Origin: Flavobacteriaceae bacterium | GTDB lineage: Bacteria > Bacteroidota > Bacteroidia > Flavobacteriales > Flavobacteriaceae | Length of the DNA: 38,919 bases | NCBI GenBank assembly: GCA_002694465.1 | Contig: NZMG01000032.1 | Span: 1-38,919, forward strand | Direction of reading: 5' to 3' | Shown here: one piece after another, positions 8,258-16,911 of the stretch | Position numbering within the stretch: position 1 is the first letter of the stretch | Layout: each line of letters opens with the position of its first letter | Made by a program: the position numbers and the translations under genes | Notes under the pieces: generated by a model | Database searches by the model: none | What the model was told of the DNA's origin: nothing | The model's input: only the letters and a program-made list of their open reading frames with translations

Positions 8258-8581
8258 ATGTTTGGAGATTTAATGGGAATGATGGGAAAATTAAAGGAAA
8301 CCCAAGCCAAAGTGGAAGCTACTAAAGAACGCCTTAATACTGTTTTGGTAGATGAAAAAAGTAGTGATGGCCTACTACAAATAACGATTACTGCGAATCG
8401 TGAAATTAAAAGCATTGCTATAGATAATGAACTATTAAAAGATAAAGAACAACTGGAAGATTATCTTATTCTCAATTTAAATAAAGCAATTGAAAAAGCT
8501 ACTAAAATTAATGAAGCTGAAATTGCTGCCGTAGCAAAAGAAGGGATGCCAAATATTCCAGGAATGGATTTATTTAAGTAA
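8258..8581 (+). CDS. ybaB: YbaB/EbfC family nucleoid-associated protein
   Basis: 107 residues from ATG 8258, the family length. It begins [20 protein letters not shown], with the Met-rich start and long first helix of YbaB, followed by the three-stranded sheet ([22 protein letters not shown]) and a second long helix ([21 protein letters not shown]). YbaB dimers bind DNA as a nucleoid protein; in many bacteria the gene sits beside dnaX and recR, but not here. The C-terminus is short and ends PGMDLFK. It meets the next gene stop-to-stop with no bases between (8581/8582). Confidence 0.88.
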   Translation: MFGDLMGMMGKLKETQAKVEATKERLNTVLVDEKSSDGLLQITITANREIKSIAIDNELLKDKEQLEDYLILNLNKAIEKATKINEAEIAAVAKEGMPNIPGMDLFK

Positions 8582-9031
8582 TTATTGAAGGATTTTATCA
8601 ATAAAATGAAAATGATGGGTTGTGTCTCGCAACGGACTATACCCAGAAATGTAAGCTAGCTCTTTCCCTTTGTAATTGAGTGCAAGTAATTTTGGGAAAG
8701 TTTTTTCTTGATTATACTTCTCCATAATTTGTTTATTATATTCCATTTGGGCTTCGGAAATAATATCTATTCTGCGGGGATAGTCAATCATAACCAGGAC
8801 TAAATTTTCTGCTTTCTGCTGGAATTCTTCAGAATTAAAGAAATCTTCCTTTAGCATTTTACAGGGGGCGCACCAGTCGCTTCCATTAAAATAGAGAAGA
8901 ATATTTTTCTTTTCCTTTTTAGCAATCTTTTGGGCCTCTTCGAGATTAGTTAACCAAGTAAGGTTTTCTTCATCTTGTGCTAAAACAAAAGCTGAGGGAA
9001 CAAACAGTATAAAAAAGAGGAAGGTTCGCAT
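8582..9031 (-). CDS. Exported thioredoxin-like protein
   Basis: 149 residues from ATG 9031, where MRTFLFFILFVPSAFVLAQ gives a proper signal peptide; the frame is open 13 codons further but those residues are polar. The mature protein has the thioredoxin active site WCAPCKML, preceded by KNILLYFNGSDWC, and a cis-proline region TFPKLLALNYKGKE. This is the thioredoxin_7/disulfide-reductase-like group in the periplasm. It could keep exported cysteines reduced or act as an oxidoreductase in cytochrome maturation; no partner gene is adjacent. The promoter is not clear: GATATTTG upstream misses the -7 consensus by one base. Confidence 0.8.
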   Translation of the reverse strand: MRTFLFFILFVPSAFVLAQDEENLTWLTNLEEAQKIAKKEKKNILLYFNGSDWCAPCKMLKEDFFNSEEFQQKAENLVLVMIDYPRRIDIISEAQMEYNKQIMEKYNQEKTFPKLLALNYKGKELAYISGYSPLRDTTHHFHFIDKILQ

Positions 9032-9081
9032 AAATCGGTTTTCTTGGGTATTCCACACAATTTGTGCCAAATATCATAAAA

Positions 9082-9115
9082 AAAAGAGATTCTCAAAAAT
9101 ATGAGAATCTCTTTT
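9082..9115 (-). terminator. Strong terminator after the OmpA gene
   Basis: AAAAGAGATTCTCA pairs perfectly over 14 bp with TGAGAATCTCTTTT across a six-base loop. It is followed by a T run on the minus strand and lies 29 bases past the OmpA stop. Confidence 0.9.
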
Positions 9116-9143
9116 CAATTTAAAAATTAATAATTGAGGATAA

Positions 9144-10247
9144 TTAATTATTAATTAATCTGAACTCTGTTCTACGGTTTACTGCATGCTCCCTCTCTGT
9201 ACAAGATACACCGTCTGCACATCTATTTTTTAATCTAGACTCCCCGTATCCGTTTGCCACTAACAAACTTGAGTTAATTCCTTTTGTTTGAAGATATGCA
9301 ACTACAGCCTGCGCACGTCTTTCTGAAAGGTCTTGATTTGAAGTGTTAGATCCTCTTGAATCTGTATGAGAAGCTATTTCTAATTTAACACCTGGATTTT
9401 GAGCTAAAACTGGCATTAAACGAGTATCAATTAGCCTTTTTGCTTCTGCTGTCAAGGTAGCACTACCTAAGTTCCAGTTAATTGGAAGCGCTTGGTACTC
9501 TACTAAAGCGCACTCTACTTCTTTCCAAGTTGTTAATCCCCCTTTAGATTGTAATACTTCTTTAGTCACTGATTTATATTCTGCAGGTACAGTTTCTTCA
9601 ACCACTTGGGCATCTTTTACCATCACGGTACGAGTAATAGTAGCATACTCTGCTGGTACTTCTTCTTCTACCACACGAGCAGGTTCGGTTACAACTCTTT
9701 TCGTATAAGATCCAGATTGCTCTGCAACAGGAGAACGATTAAATGAAGCATCGTTAGCCAAACGAGTTACAGAAACAGTTGTGTACTCTGCTGGATACCC
9801 TTTGTAACACCAGTAGCGACAATCGTTTGGATTTCCAGAAGCACAATCAGGTGCAGGAGCTCCTAATTCCCATTGAGCATAAGCTGGCTTAATTTCAAGG
9901 GTTTCGTTATCACTTCTAAAAGAGGCTGGAGTAACACTTAAGGTAGAGGCTCCTTGTTTTTTTACATAAGAAACTGTTTCAGTTCCCCATTTTTCAGGAA
10001 TTACTCTAAGTCTTTTTCCAGCTTCTTTCACCAATACTCTTTCCGTTACAGTTTCATATTCTGCTGGAATAGTACGAAGCTTTTTATACGCTGGACGGGT
10101 CATTACCTGTACAGTTTCATTTACATATACATCTGGAGTGGTACAACGTACATAACATTTTCCAGGTTCAGGGTTGGTAGGTAAATCTTGAGCAAATGCA
10201 AATGCAGAGATAAATAGCGCACATGCAAATAGGATAGTTTTTTTCAT
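9144..10247 (-). CDS. OmpA family protein with PAEY repeats
   Basis: 367 residues with signal peptide MKKTILFACALFISAFAFAQ. The region from about 35 to 250 is not a barrel; it carries a repeated unit of the form PAEYxTVTxxVxVK (IPAEYETVTERVLVKEAG, YPAEYTTVSVTRL, VPAEYATITRTVMVKDA, VPAEYKSVTKEVL). The C-terminal 110 residues form an OmpA/Pal peptidoglycan-binding domain: LEIASHTDSRGSNTSNQDLS, RRAQAVVAYLQTKGI and NRRTEFRLI are all present. It probably links an exposed or periplasmic repeat domain to the cell wall. Several Cys residues (CYVRC, CASGNPNDCRYWC, CADGVSC) suggest disulfides. It is flanked by a strong terminator and a -7 element, so it is a single-gene unit, probably abundant. Confidence 0.85.
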   Translation of the reverse strand: MKKTILFACALFISAFAFAQDLPTNPEPGKCYVRCTTPDVYVNETVQVMTRPAYKKLRTIPAEYETVTERVLVKEAGKRLRVIPEKWGTETVSYVKKQGASTLSVTPASFRSDNETLEIKPAYAQWELGAPAPDCASGNPNDCRYWCYKGYPAEYTTVSVTRLANDASFNRSPVAEQSGSYTKRVVTEPARVVEEEVPAEYATITRTVMVKDAQVVEETVPAEYKSVTKEVLQSKGGLTTWKEVECALVEYQALPINWNLGSATLTAEAKRLIDTRLMPVLAQNPGVKLEIASHTDSRGSNTSNQDLSERRAQAVVAYLQTKGINSSLLVANGYGESRLKNRCADGVSCTEREHAVNRRTEFRLINN

Positions 10248-10277
10248 TTTTAATGAGGTTTTTGTGTTAATATTTAA

Positions 10278-10295
10278 TTTGACGAGTCAAACTTA
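10278..10295 (-). promoter_or_regulatory. OmpA promoter -7 TAAGTTTG with overlapping dyad
   Basis: Minus-strand TAAGTTTG (10288-10295) matches the -7 consensus, 41 bases before ATG 10247. The dyad TTTGAC-GA-GTCAAA (10278-10291) overlaps it and covers the expected transcription start, so it could be an operator. The dyad is seen in sequence; regulation is inferred. Confidence 0.5.
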
Positions 10296-10467
10296 TAACT
10301 AAATGAATGCCCTCTAAAATCTCAAACTTTGGTTTTCGCTCAATCGTTTTCTAAATTCGTTAAAGAACACTTTTTTTTAATTAATTGATAGTAAACAAAT
10401 TACCCTACATTATTTTTTTTTCGGATATTTGCAATATCAAAATGTTTAACTCTAAATCATAAAAAAT

Positions 10468-10788
10468 ATGTTTGAATTAAAGAAAAGTGGTGATAAATTT
10501 CATTTCGTTTTAAAAGCAGGAAATGGACAAGTAATTTTAACTAGCCAAATGTACGCTTCAAAAGCTTCTGCCTTGAATGGTATTGAGTCTGTAAAGAAAA
10601 ACTGTGGAGACGAGAAATGTTGGGAAACCAAAACAGCAAAAAATGGAAAATTCCATTTTAACTTAAAGTCTACTAACGGGCAAATTGTTGGAAGTAGCCA
10701 AATGTATAAGGACGAGAGTGGAATGAAAAACGGTATTGCTTCTGTTCAAAAGAATGCTCCCGGAGCCGATGTTAAAGAAGTAGAATAA
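10468..10788 (+). CDS. DUF1508 (YegP-like) protein
   Basis: 106 residues made of two tandem DUF1508 units. Each has the pattern FELK..GDKFHFVLKAGNGQVI..SQMY (1-28) and KNGKFHFNLKSTNGQIVGSSQMY (57-80), followed by a short helix (SALNGIESVKKN; GMKNGIASVQKN). This matches the usual YegP-like two-repeat size. The function of the family is unknown; it is a small soluble beta-rich protein. A motif GATATTTG, one base off the -7 consensus, lies about 40 bases upstream. A shared terminator follows, between it and the convergent threonine aldolase gene. Confidence 0.85.
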   Translation: MFELKKSGDKFHFVLKAGNGQVILTSQMYASKASALNGIESVKKNCGDEKCWETKTAKNGKFHFNLKSTNGQIVGSSQMYKDESGMKNGIASVQKNAPGADVKEVE

Positions 10789-10806
10789 TTATCAGATAAT
10801 TAGTAT

Positions 10807-10835
10807 AAAAAAGCCTTTGTTTAAGGGCTTTTTTT
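10807..10835. terminator. Bidirectional terminator
   Basis: AAAAAAGCCTTT pairs with AAGGGCTTTTTT (one G-T pair), and GTAT/ATAC extend the stem with one bulge. It lies 18 bases after the DUF1508 stop and overlaps by two bases the stop codon of the convergent threonine aldolase gene, so it can serve both. Confidence 0.8.
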
Positions 10836-11859
10836 ATACGTTGTAGTTTTCAAGAATGCTCAAAAAAGTTTGGTGCATTTCCTCTGTATAATCGAGATGG
10901 GTAACAATGCGTAATTTCCCCTGCCCCATCGTACTAATTTTTACATTCTTTTTAAGCAAATTGTTTAGGAATAATTCATCGGAAATAGATTGGTTTAAAT
11001 AGAAAATAACAATATTGGTTTCGGTGGGCTCCACCTTTTGTACATAGTCTTGTTTTACTAACGTTTCAGCAATTTCTGAAGCTCTTTTATGATCTTCTTT
11101 TAATCGTTCCAGGTTATTATCCAACGCAAACAATCCTGCCGCAGCAATATATCCTATCTGGCGCATCCCTCCTCCTAATACTTTGCGAACACGCATGGCG
11201 TTTTTCATAGCTTCTTTAGTCCCAACCAATACCGTTCCAAGGGGTGTCCCCAATCCTTTACTAAAACATAATGAAATAGTATCGAACATAGCACCATATT
11301 GCCTTGGATCTTCCTTTTTTTCAATAATCGCATTCCATAATCTTGCTCCGTCAAGATGATATTTTAATCCATGTTTTACGGCAACGTCTTTAATTTCTTG
11401 TAAGGTTTTAAAATCATAACAAGCACCACCCCCTTTATTGGTTGTGTTTTCCACACATACCAATGAGGTTAACGGACTGTGATAAAAATCGGGTGGATTG
11501 ATGGCTTCTTCAACTAATTTGGCGTCTAGGATACCGCTTTTGCCTGGTAGCAACTTACAAGACACACCGCTATTAAACGACACACCGCCTCCTTCATAAT
11601 TATAAACGTGCGCCCATTCGTGACAGATTAATTGTTCCCCTGGCTGTGTATGCAGCTTAATAGCCGCTTGATTTGCCATACTTCCCGTTGGAAAAAACAA
11701 TGCTTCATCTGCACCAAACATTGCTGCAACGCGTTGTTCCAATTCATTTACCGTGGGGTCCTCTTTGTAAACATCATCCCCTACTTTGGCGTGAAGCATA
11801 GCCTCCAACATTCCTTTTGAAGGTTTGGTAACCGTATCACTTCGTAAATCAATCATCAT
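10834..11859 (-). CDS. ltaE: Low-specificity L-threonine aldolase
   Basis: 341 residues. It cleaves L-threonine or L-allo-threonine to glycine and acetaldehyde using PLP. The N-terminus MIDLRSDTVTKPSKGM and the GDDVYKEDPTVNELE stretch are hallmarks of the family; FFPTGSMANQ (55-64), HLDGARLWNA (168-177) and the PLP lysine K201 in LCFSKGLGTPLG are all present. The length is normal. It lies 25 bases after the exported hypothetical gene on the same strand, so it may be the last gene of a unit with the metalloprotease. Two ATGs in a row at the start; the second would give the commoner MIDLRSDT. Confidence 0.92.
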   Translation of the reverse strand: MMIDLRSDTVTKPSKGMLEAMLHAKVGDDVYKEDPTVNELEQRVAAMFGADEALFFPTGSMANQAAIKLHTQPGEQLICHEWAHVYNYEGGGVSFNSGVSCKLLPGKSGILDAKLVEEAINPPDFYHSPLTSLVCVENTTNKGGGACYDFKTLQEIKDVAVKHGLKYHLDGARLWNAIIEKKEDPRQYGAMFDTISLCFSKGLGTPLGTVLVGTKEAMKNAMRVRKVLGGGMRQIGYIAAAGLFALDNNLERLKEDHKRASEIAETLVKQDYVQKVEPTETNIVIFYLNQSISDELFLNNLLKKNVKISTMGQGKLRIVTHLDYTEEMHQTFLSILENYNV

Positions 11860-11884
11860 AGAAATAAAAACAAAGGATTAGAGG

Positions 11885-12493
11885 TTATTGTCTTTGAAAG
11901 CCAGCAGCCGCAATAAATGCTTCTGCTTTATTATTGAGCCTAACAACGGCCAAAGATTGGTTGTACTCAAAATTTAGGTTATCCCCTTCAAACCTATTGG
12001 TTAAATGAAAGAGGTTAAAGTTTTTATCAAAACGTTCATCATCATTCCAAAAGGTAAAGCTTCTGTAGCAGGGTTGCACGGGAGCACTTAGTTCTGGCCC
12101 GTCAGACGGATTGGAAGGCTCATAGTTTTTAACTTCATTTTCTTTAAGCTCTTGAAAGTTGTTGGATACAAATTGAAATATGCTATCATTGGATAGCAAT
12201 ACTGTTCTAAACAATCCGCAATTATCAATTTTTTTCATTAACGGCCTACCATCTTCTTGCCAAAATATATAGACTTCGTAATACGTTTCTTTTGAAGTAC
12301 ACATTTTACCATCAATCATAAACATTTCAATAGTACCAGAACAATAATGCTTGGTTGAAAAAAATTGTGTTATGCCTCGTTCTTGAAGCTTCGTGGTAAA
12401 TTCATTTGTTAATTCGGTAACATAGGCTTCATCGTTTTGAGAATAACTAGAAACAGCTATAAAGAAGTTTAAAAAAAGGAGTGTTGTTTTCAT
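11885..12493 (-). CDS. Exported protein of unknown function
   Basis: 202 residues with a signal peptide (MKTTLLFLNFFIAVSSYSQ). I do not recognise the family. The mature part is mixed alpha/beta with scattered Cys (KHYCSGTIEMF, GKMCTSKETYYEVYIFWQEDG, DNCGLF, QPCYRSFTFWNDD) and no evident catalytic motif. The central strand-rich region contains many aromatics. It lies 43 bases downstream of the zinc metalloprotease gene and 25 upstream of ltaE on the same strand, with no terminator seen in either gap, so the three may be co-transcribed. Periplasmic or surface location is inferred from the signal peptide. Confidence 0.65.
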   Translation of the reverse strand: MKTTLLFLNFFIAVSSYSQNDEAYVTELTNEFTTKLQERGITQFFSTKHYCSGTIEMFMIDGKMCTSKETYYEVYIFWQEDGRPLMKKIDNCGLFRTVLLSNDSIFQFVSNNFQELKENEVKNYEPSNPSDGPELSAPVQPCYRSFTFWNDDERFDKNFNLFHLTNRFEGDNLNFEYNQSLAVVRLNNKAEAFIAAAGFQRQ

Positions 12494-12536
12494 AAGTGAG
12501 GTGTTTTCTGAATTGCTAATTTACACAAAGAAGCTT

Positions 12537-14945
12537 TTAATATCCCATATCGCATTGAAAACTTCCAATTGGGCTTCCATCTGGGATTTTGGGAACTCCC
12601 ACTTTTTTGAAATCGTCTGGATCTTCTTCAAAGGCATCAATTTCTAATAATAGTTGCTTTGCAAAAGGACTTTTATCTCTTTTTAATTCGGAGGCGATAT
12701 CTTCAATAGCTTCCAAAGAGCTTCCTTTAACTTGCGGTAAAGCATCTTTATTTAATGAAAGTGCAAACAAATGCTGAAGCGTTTGATACTGGATGATATG
12801 TTGCACCTCTTTCTGATAAAGAGATTTTAAATCGTCTTCAAAAACGGTAGTAAGCAAATCTTCCAATACCTCATCAAACCCTAGATTATCTTGTTGCAAA
12901 GCTTTTTGTTGCACCAATCTATTGGCTCTTTCAGTATGTAAAAGTAATTCTAAAGTCATATCACTTGCTGTTGCCGCAGCTCCTAAAGCATCAAAAGCTA
13001 CACCCATATCACTTTTGAAAGATTCGCGTGTTCTGCTATACCCATAAGCTCTTGGTGGAAATAATTTTAATTGTGTTTCTGGAATACTTAAATTTTTTGA
13101 AGTGAGGGTTTTTAAAACTGCATGTAGTGCCTTTTTTTGTTCAGGTTTTGGTAAATAATTGTGTTGTACTCCAGCATAATCTTTTACCAAATAATCATAT
13201 TCCATTCCGCCAATTAACTTTACTGCAGCTTCGGTTTGGTATCGATGTAAAAAATACAGAGGAACAAAAACATCTTCTAACACCGAGTAAGCTTCCCCTG
13301 TTCGAATATTATCTTCAGAAAAATTATTGATGGCTACTTCTCTAATTTTTAATAAATTTTCCAATTCCTCCCAAGCGCTTTCACCATTATCCCAAAGATG
13401 AGCTTTTCCGTGAGCTCCTCCCTTTGCTCGTGCATCGCTGTCTGTGATGTAACGTAACCCATTGGCAAAAGCGCCCTCCAACAATGCTTTTAAATAGGTT
13501 TTTTCATCGCCATTGGGAGCCACTCCATAACTATAAGCTACAGTTACTTTGTCCCACGCTCCTATTCCTGTAGCGTAGGCATTGTTTAAATTAACTTCCC
13601 CATTAATAAGTTGTAACGTAGGGTGCGGATAATCCATAACACTCGCTCTGTTTGAAGTACTCGCTGCAAAATTGTGTGCAAAACCTAGCGTATGCCCTAC
13701 TTCGTGAGCGGACAATTGTCTAATTCTAGCCAATGCCATTTCTAACATAGGTCCATAATTATCGTCACTTACAGCAAAAGGTCTGTTGAGTAAGGCTTGG
13801 GCAATCATAAAATCCTGACGAATTCGCAAGCTACCTAAGCTCACATGCCCTTTAATAATTTCACCGGTTCTGGGGTCATTGATTGTGGAACCATAACTCC
13901 ATCCCCTTGTAGAGCGATGCACCCACTGAATGACATTATACCGAACATCCATAGGGTCTGCATTTTCGGGTAATATTTTTACTTGAAATGCATCCTTATA
14001 TCCTATGGCTTCAAATGCTTGGTTCCACCAACTTGCACCTTCCAATAGCGCCGATCGAATAGGCTCCGGCGTTCCTGGGTCTAAATAATAGACTATAGGC
14101 TCCTTTGCTTCACTCATTGCAGCCGTAGGGTCTTTCTTTTCAAGTCGGTGACGAGTAATAAAACGCTTGATAATGGGCTCTTGTACTGGTGTTGCAAAAT
14201 CCATATAGGTCATGGGGTAAGAACCGCAACGAGAATCAAATTCGCGCGGGATGTATCCAGCTTCGGGTAACTCTACAAAACTATGATGTTGTATTACAGA
14301 TACAGCACGGGAATTAGGTGCCACACTACGTAAATCCCAACCTGTTGAGTCCCCTACATACGTAAGCATAGCTTCAAACTCTACATTTTTTGGGAATGCT
14401 TTGGTTCGTTCCATCCAAACAGTATTTCGAGTTTTATCTAGTTTATAAGTCCCTTGTTTATTCCGTTTAAGGGTTTGTGCCACATTGTGTGCATCTTCCA
14501 TTAAAAATGGAGTTATATCTATGAGGTATACTCCTTTCTTGTTTTCTTTAATTTCGAAACCAAATAAAACCGAACGTGCAAAAGCTTCTTCAATGGACTT
14601 CTTTTCTAATAAGTTATCAGTATTTGCACGATAATTCATATTGGGTTGCAACAATAATATCTTGTTACCGCTTTTTATAAACTTCACCAATTCTCCTCCA
14701 CCAAGCTGACCACGATCCAATCCGATGTCGTTAGATCCTAATCCGGTTCTTAAAGAATGTACGTATAAAAATTCAGTATTGAGCGTTGCAGCAGGAATTT
14801 CGAGGTAGATATTTCCCTCATCTTCAGCGTAATGAAAATTAAAAAACCCTTCAAAATGTTGAACATTTTTCTTTCCGTCCAAAAACTGTGCGTGAACGTA
14901 GGTCATTCCGAAGGTGAAAATTAAGGCAAGTAGTAGGTTTCTCAT
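12537..14945 (-). CDS. Large secreted zinc metalloprotease (DUF5117/DUF4953 type)
   Basis: 802 residues from ATG 14945, which gives the signal peptide MRNLLLALIFTFGMTYVHAQ; the frame begins at a TTG five codons earlier. The zinc site is clear: LSAHEVGHTLGFAHNFAAS carries HExxHxxxxxH. The N-terminal half (FFNFHYAEDEGNIYLEIPA, LYVHSLRTGLGSNDIGLDRGQ) and the stretch EPIVYYLDPGTPEPIRSALLEGASWWNQAFEAIG are features I associate with the Bacteroidota zinc-dependent protease family annotated DUF5117-DUF4953-DUF5118. It is periplasmic or outer-membrane associated; substrates are unknown. The C-terminal 300 residues are helical. First gene of a probable three-gene unit with the exported protein and ltaE; divergent from prfB. 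Confidence 0.85.
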   Translation of the reverse strand: MRNLLLALIFTFGMTYVHAQFLDGKKNVQHFEGFFNFHYAEDEGNIYLEIPAATLNTEFLYVHSLRTGLGSNDIGLDRGQLGGGELVKFIKSGNKILLLQPNMNYRANTDNLLEKKSIEEAFARSVLFGFEIKENKKGVYLIDITPFLMEDAHNVAQTLKRNKQGTYKLDKTRNTVWMERTKAFPKNVEFEAMLTYVGDSTGWDLRSVAPNSRAVSVIQHHSFVELPEAGYIPREFDSRCGSYPMTYMDFATPVQEPIIKRFITRHRLEKKDPTAAMSEAKEPIVYYLDPGTPEPIRSALLEGASWWNQAFEAIGYKDAFQVKILPENADPMDVRYNVIQWVHRSTRGWSYGSTINDPRTGEIIKGHVSLGSLRIRQDFMIAQALLNRPFAVSDDNYGPMLEMALARIRQLSAHEVGHTLGFAHNFAASTSNRASVMDYPHPTLQLINGEVNLNNAYATGIGAWDKVTVAYSYGVAPNGDEKTYLKALLEGAFANGLRYITDSDARAKGGAHGKAHLWDNGESAWEELENLLKIREVAINNFSEDNIRTGEAYSVLEDVFVPLYFLHRYQTEAAVKLIGGMEYDYLVKDYAGVQHNYLPKPEQKKALHAVLKTLTSKNLSIPETQLKLFPPRAYGYSRTRESFKSDMGVAFDALGAAATASDMTLELLLHTERANRLVQQKALQQDNLGFDEVLEDLLTTVFEDDLKSLYQKEVQHIIQYQTLQHLFALSLNKDALPQVKGSSLEAIEDIASELKRDKSPFAKQLLLEIDAFEEDPDDFKKVGVPKIPDGSPIGSFQCDMGY

Positions 14946-15022
14946 AAGATTGTCTCCCAAGGTTATAAGGGATAAATCTATTAAAATTCTTTGAAAGTGT
15001 TTCGGCTTGTGTTCTTAAATTC

Positions 15023-15030
15023 TATTTTTG
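15023..15030 (+). promoter_or_regulatory. -7 element TATTTTTG for prfB
   Basis: TATTTTTG fits TAnnTTTG exactly and lies 20 bases before the prfB ATG at 15051. The nearest TTG upstream (15007-15009) is 13 bases away, shorter than usual. Confidence 0.5.
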
Positions 15031-15050
15031 TATAAAATCCTATCTTAATT

Positions 15051-16158
15051 ATGACAACCATAGATCAACTTAAAGATCTCAGAAATCGCCTGGATGCGTT
15101 AAGGAGGTATCTTTGACGTAGATGGCAAAAGAATAACCATCTCCAACGACGAAGAAAAAACCTTCGATCCTAATTTTTGGAACAATCCCCAAGAGGCAGA
15201 AGCCTTTATGAAACAACTTCGCACCCTTAAAAAATGGGTTGAAGATTACGAAAAAGCAACTTCATTTACTGAAGAAGCCGAAATTCTGTTTGAATTTTTT
15301 AAAGAAGGTGAAGGCACACAGAACAATGTCGATACGTCCTTTTTAAAGGCTGAAGAGGCCATAGAAGCCCTTGAATTTAGAAATATGTTAAGTAGTGAGG
15401 GTGACGACCTCTCTGCAGTACTTCAAATAACTGCTGGTGCAGGAGGTACAGAAAGTTGTGATTGGGCGAGCATGCTCATGCGTATGTATATGATGTGGGC
15501 TCAAAAAAATGGATATAAAGTAAAAGAACTCAACTTTCAAGCGGGAGATGTTGCTGGAGTAAAAACCGTAACGCTAGAAATTGATGGCGAATTTGCCTTT
15601 GGCTGGTTAAAAGGTGAAAATGGTGTGCATCGTTTGGTACGTATCTCCCCTTTTGATAGCAACGCGAAACGTCATACCAGTTTTGCAAGTGTATATGTTT
15701 ATCCTTTAGCCGATGACAGTATTGAAATAGACATAAACCCTGCCGATATCTCTTGGGACTTTGCCCGTAGTAGTGGTGCAGGCGGTCAAAATGTGAATAA
15801 GGTGGAAACCAAAGCAATCCTTACCCACCACCCAAGTGGTATTGTGATACACAATAGCGAGACCCGATCGCAATTAGAGAATCGCGAAAAGGCCATGCAA
15901 ATGTTAAAGTCTCAATTGTATGAAATCGAACTTCGTAAACAACAAGCTCAACGGGACGAAATTGAAGCCAGTAAAATGGCTATTGAATGGGGAAGTCAAA
16001 TACGGAACTATGTGTTACATCCATATAAATTAATTAAAGATGTACGCTCATTACATGAAACAGGTAATACCGATGCGGTGCTGGATGGCGATTTAGATGG
16101 TTTCCTAAAAGCCTATCTCATGATGACCGGACAGGGTGAGAAAAGTGAGGAATTATAA
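15051..16158 (+). CDS. prfB: Peptide chain release factor 2, with programmed +1 frameshift
   Basis: RF2 recognises UGA and UAA stops. The gene starts at ATG 15051 (MTTIDQLKDLRNRLDALRRYL), reads 21 codons to an in-frame TGA at 15114-15116, and continues in the +1 frame as DVDGKRITISNDEEKTF into the long frame that ends at 16158. Without the frameshift only the fragment from about 15208 would appear to be a gene. RF2 hallmarks are present: the SPF anticodon-like tripeptide in RISPFDSNAK and the GGQ catalytic motif in SSGAGGQNVNKVETKA. The joined protein is about 368 residues, the normal RF2 length. RF2 autoregulates through this stop: low RF2 favours the shift. The AlkB-like gene follows after 8 bases. 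Confidence 0.95.
15102..15117 (+). promoter_or_regulatory. prfB frameshift signal AGGAGG-TAT-CTT-TGA-C
   Basis: AGGAGG (15102-15107), three spacer bases, slippery CTT (15111-15113), in-frame stop TGA (15114-15116) and C: the complete RF2 recoding signal. The E. coli equivalent is AGGGGG TAT CTT TGA C. The peptidyl-tRNA-Leu slips from CUU to UUU and reads GAC next. The internal Shine-Dalgarno is perfect, although Bacteroidota start codons rarely have one. Confidence 0.95.
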
Positions 16159-16166
16159 GATATAAA

Positions 16167-16754
16167 ATGGAATTACCCTTAAATTGTAATGTTCAGTATT
16201 ATGACGCTTTCTTAACAAAAGAAATTGCGCAAAAAGCCTTTGAGTATTTAATGAGTGATCCTGAACTAACACAAAACTTTTCCATAAAAACACCAACAGG
16301 AGAAATCTTTGAGGAACAATTTGGCAAAATAATGTTCGTTACTCAATCCCTTTTTAATGAAAAGGTCTTTTCAGAAATTCAATGGGGTAAAATAAAAGTG
16401 TGGCCAAAAGAACTTCTCTCCATTAAAAACAAAGTAGAAAGTTTAACTGGTAATAGATTTGAAACCTGTGTTTGTATCTATTACCCTAATGGAAACTCGG
16501 GTGTCGACTTTCATTCAGATTATGTTGCTTTTGGAGATACTTGCATTATACCTTCGCTTAGTTTAGGAGCAGAACGTAACTTTATATTTAGAGAAAGTCA
16601 ATCCCAAAAGGACTTCTCAATAACACTAGCCCATGGAAGCTTATTAATTATGGGGAAATACAGTCAAGAGCGTTATGAACATTGTCTTCCATTAGACCCA
16701 ACCTGTATTAAAGGTCGTATTAATATCACTTTTCGAAAATATGGTTTTTATTAA
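16167..16754 (+). CDS. AlkB-like Fe(II)/2-oxoglutarate dioxygenase
   Basis: 195 residues. Iron ligands H116 and D118 (VDFHSD) and H172 (ERYEHCLP) and the 2-oxoglutarate arginines R184 and R190 in GRINITFRKY are all present, with PSLSLGAERNFIFR between, as in AlkB/ALKBH2/3-type repair enzymes that oxidatively remove alkyl groups from DNA or RNA bases. The length fits. It begins 8 bases after the prfB stop and is probably co-transcribed with it, a pairing that looks positional rather than functional. A weak hairpin with a T run follows the stop. RNA or protein substrates cannot be excluded. Confidence 0.85.
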   Translation: MELPLNCNVQYYDAFLTKEIAQKAFEYLMSDPELTQNFSIKTPTGEIFEEQFGKIMFVTQSLFNEKVFSEIQWGKIKVWPKELLSIKNKVESLTGNRFETCVCIYYPNGNSGVDFHSDYVAFGDTCIIPSLSLGAERNFIFRESQSQKDFSITLAHGSLLIMGKYSQERYEHCLPLDPTCIKGRINITFRKYGFY

Positions 16755-16755
16755 T

Positions 16756-16780
16756 AAAGGAATTACTATCCTTTCTTTTT
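16756..16780 (+). terminator. Weak terminator after the AlkB-like gene
   Basis: AAAGGA pairs with TCCTTT across seven bases and is followed by CTTTTT. The stem is short (6 bp), so efficiency may be low. Confidence 0.45.
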
Positions 16781-16875
16781 ACTAGTTCACTTTTTTTGTT
16801 TTAAATACTTGGGAAGTTTTGCATATTTTCACACTTTTTTGACATCTATTTTACAGTATTGGAAAACGAACCTTC

Positions 16876-16883
16876 TACATTTG
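16876..16883 (+). promoter_or_regulatory. -7 element TACATTTG
   Basis: TACATTTG fits TAnnTTTG exactly, 28 bases before ATG 16912. The TTG at 16859-16861 lies 14 bases upstream of it, shorter than usual. Confidence 0.5.
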
Positions 16884-16911
16884 ATCATCATTAATCAAAA
16901 AACAAATAGTT

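Noticed and set aside
15208..16158. prfB as a normal gene starting at ATG 15208
   Set aside because: This would lack the RF2 N-terminus; the frameshift signal and the 15051 start give full length.
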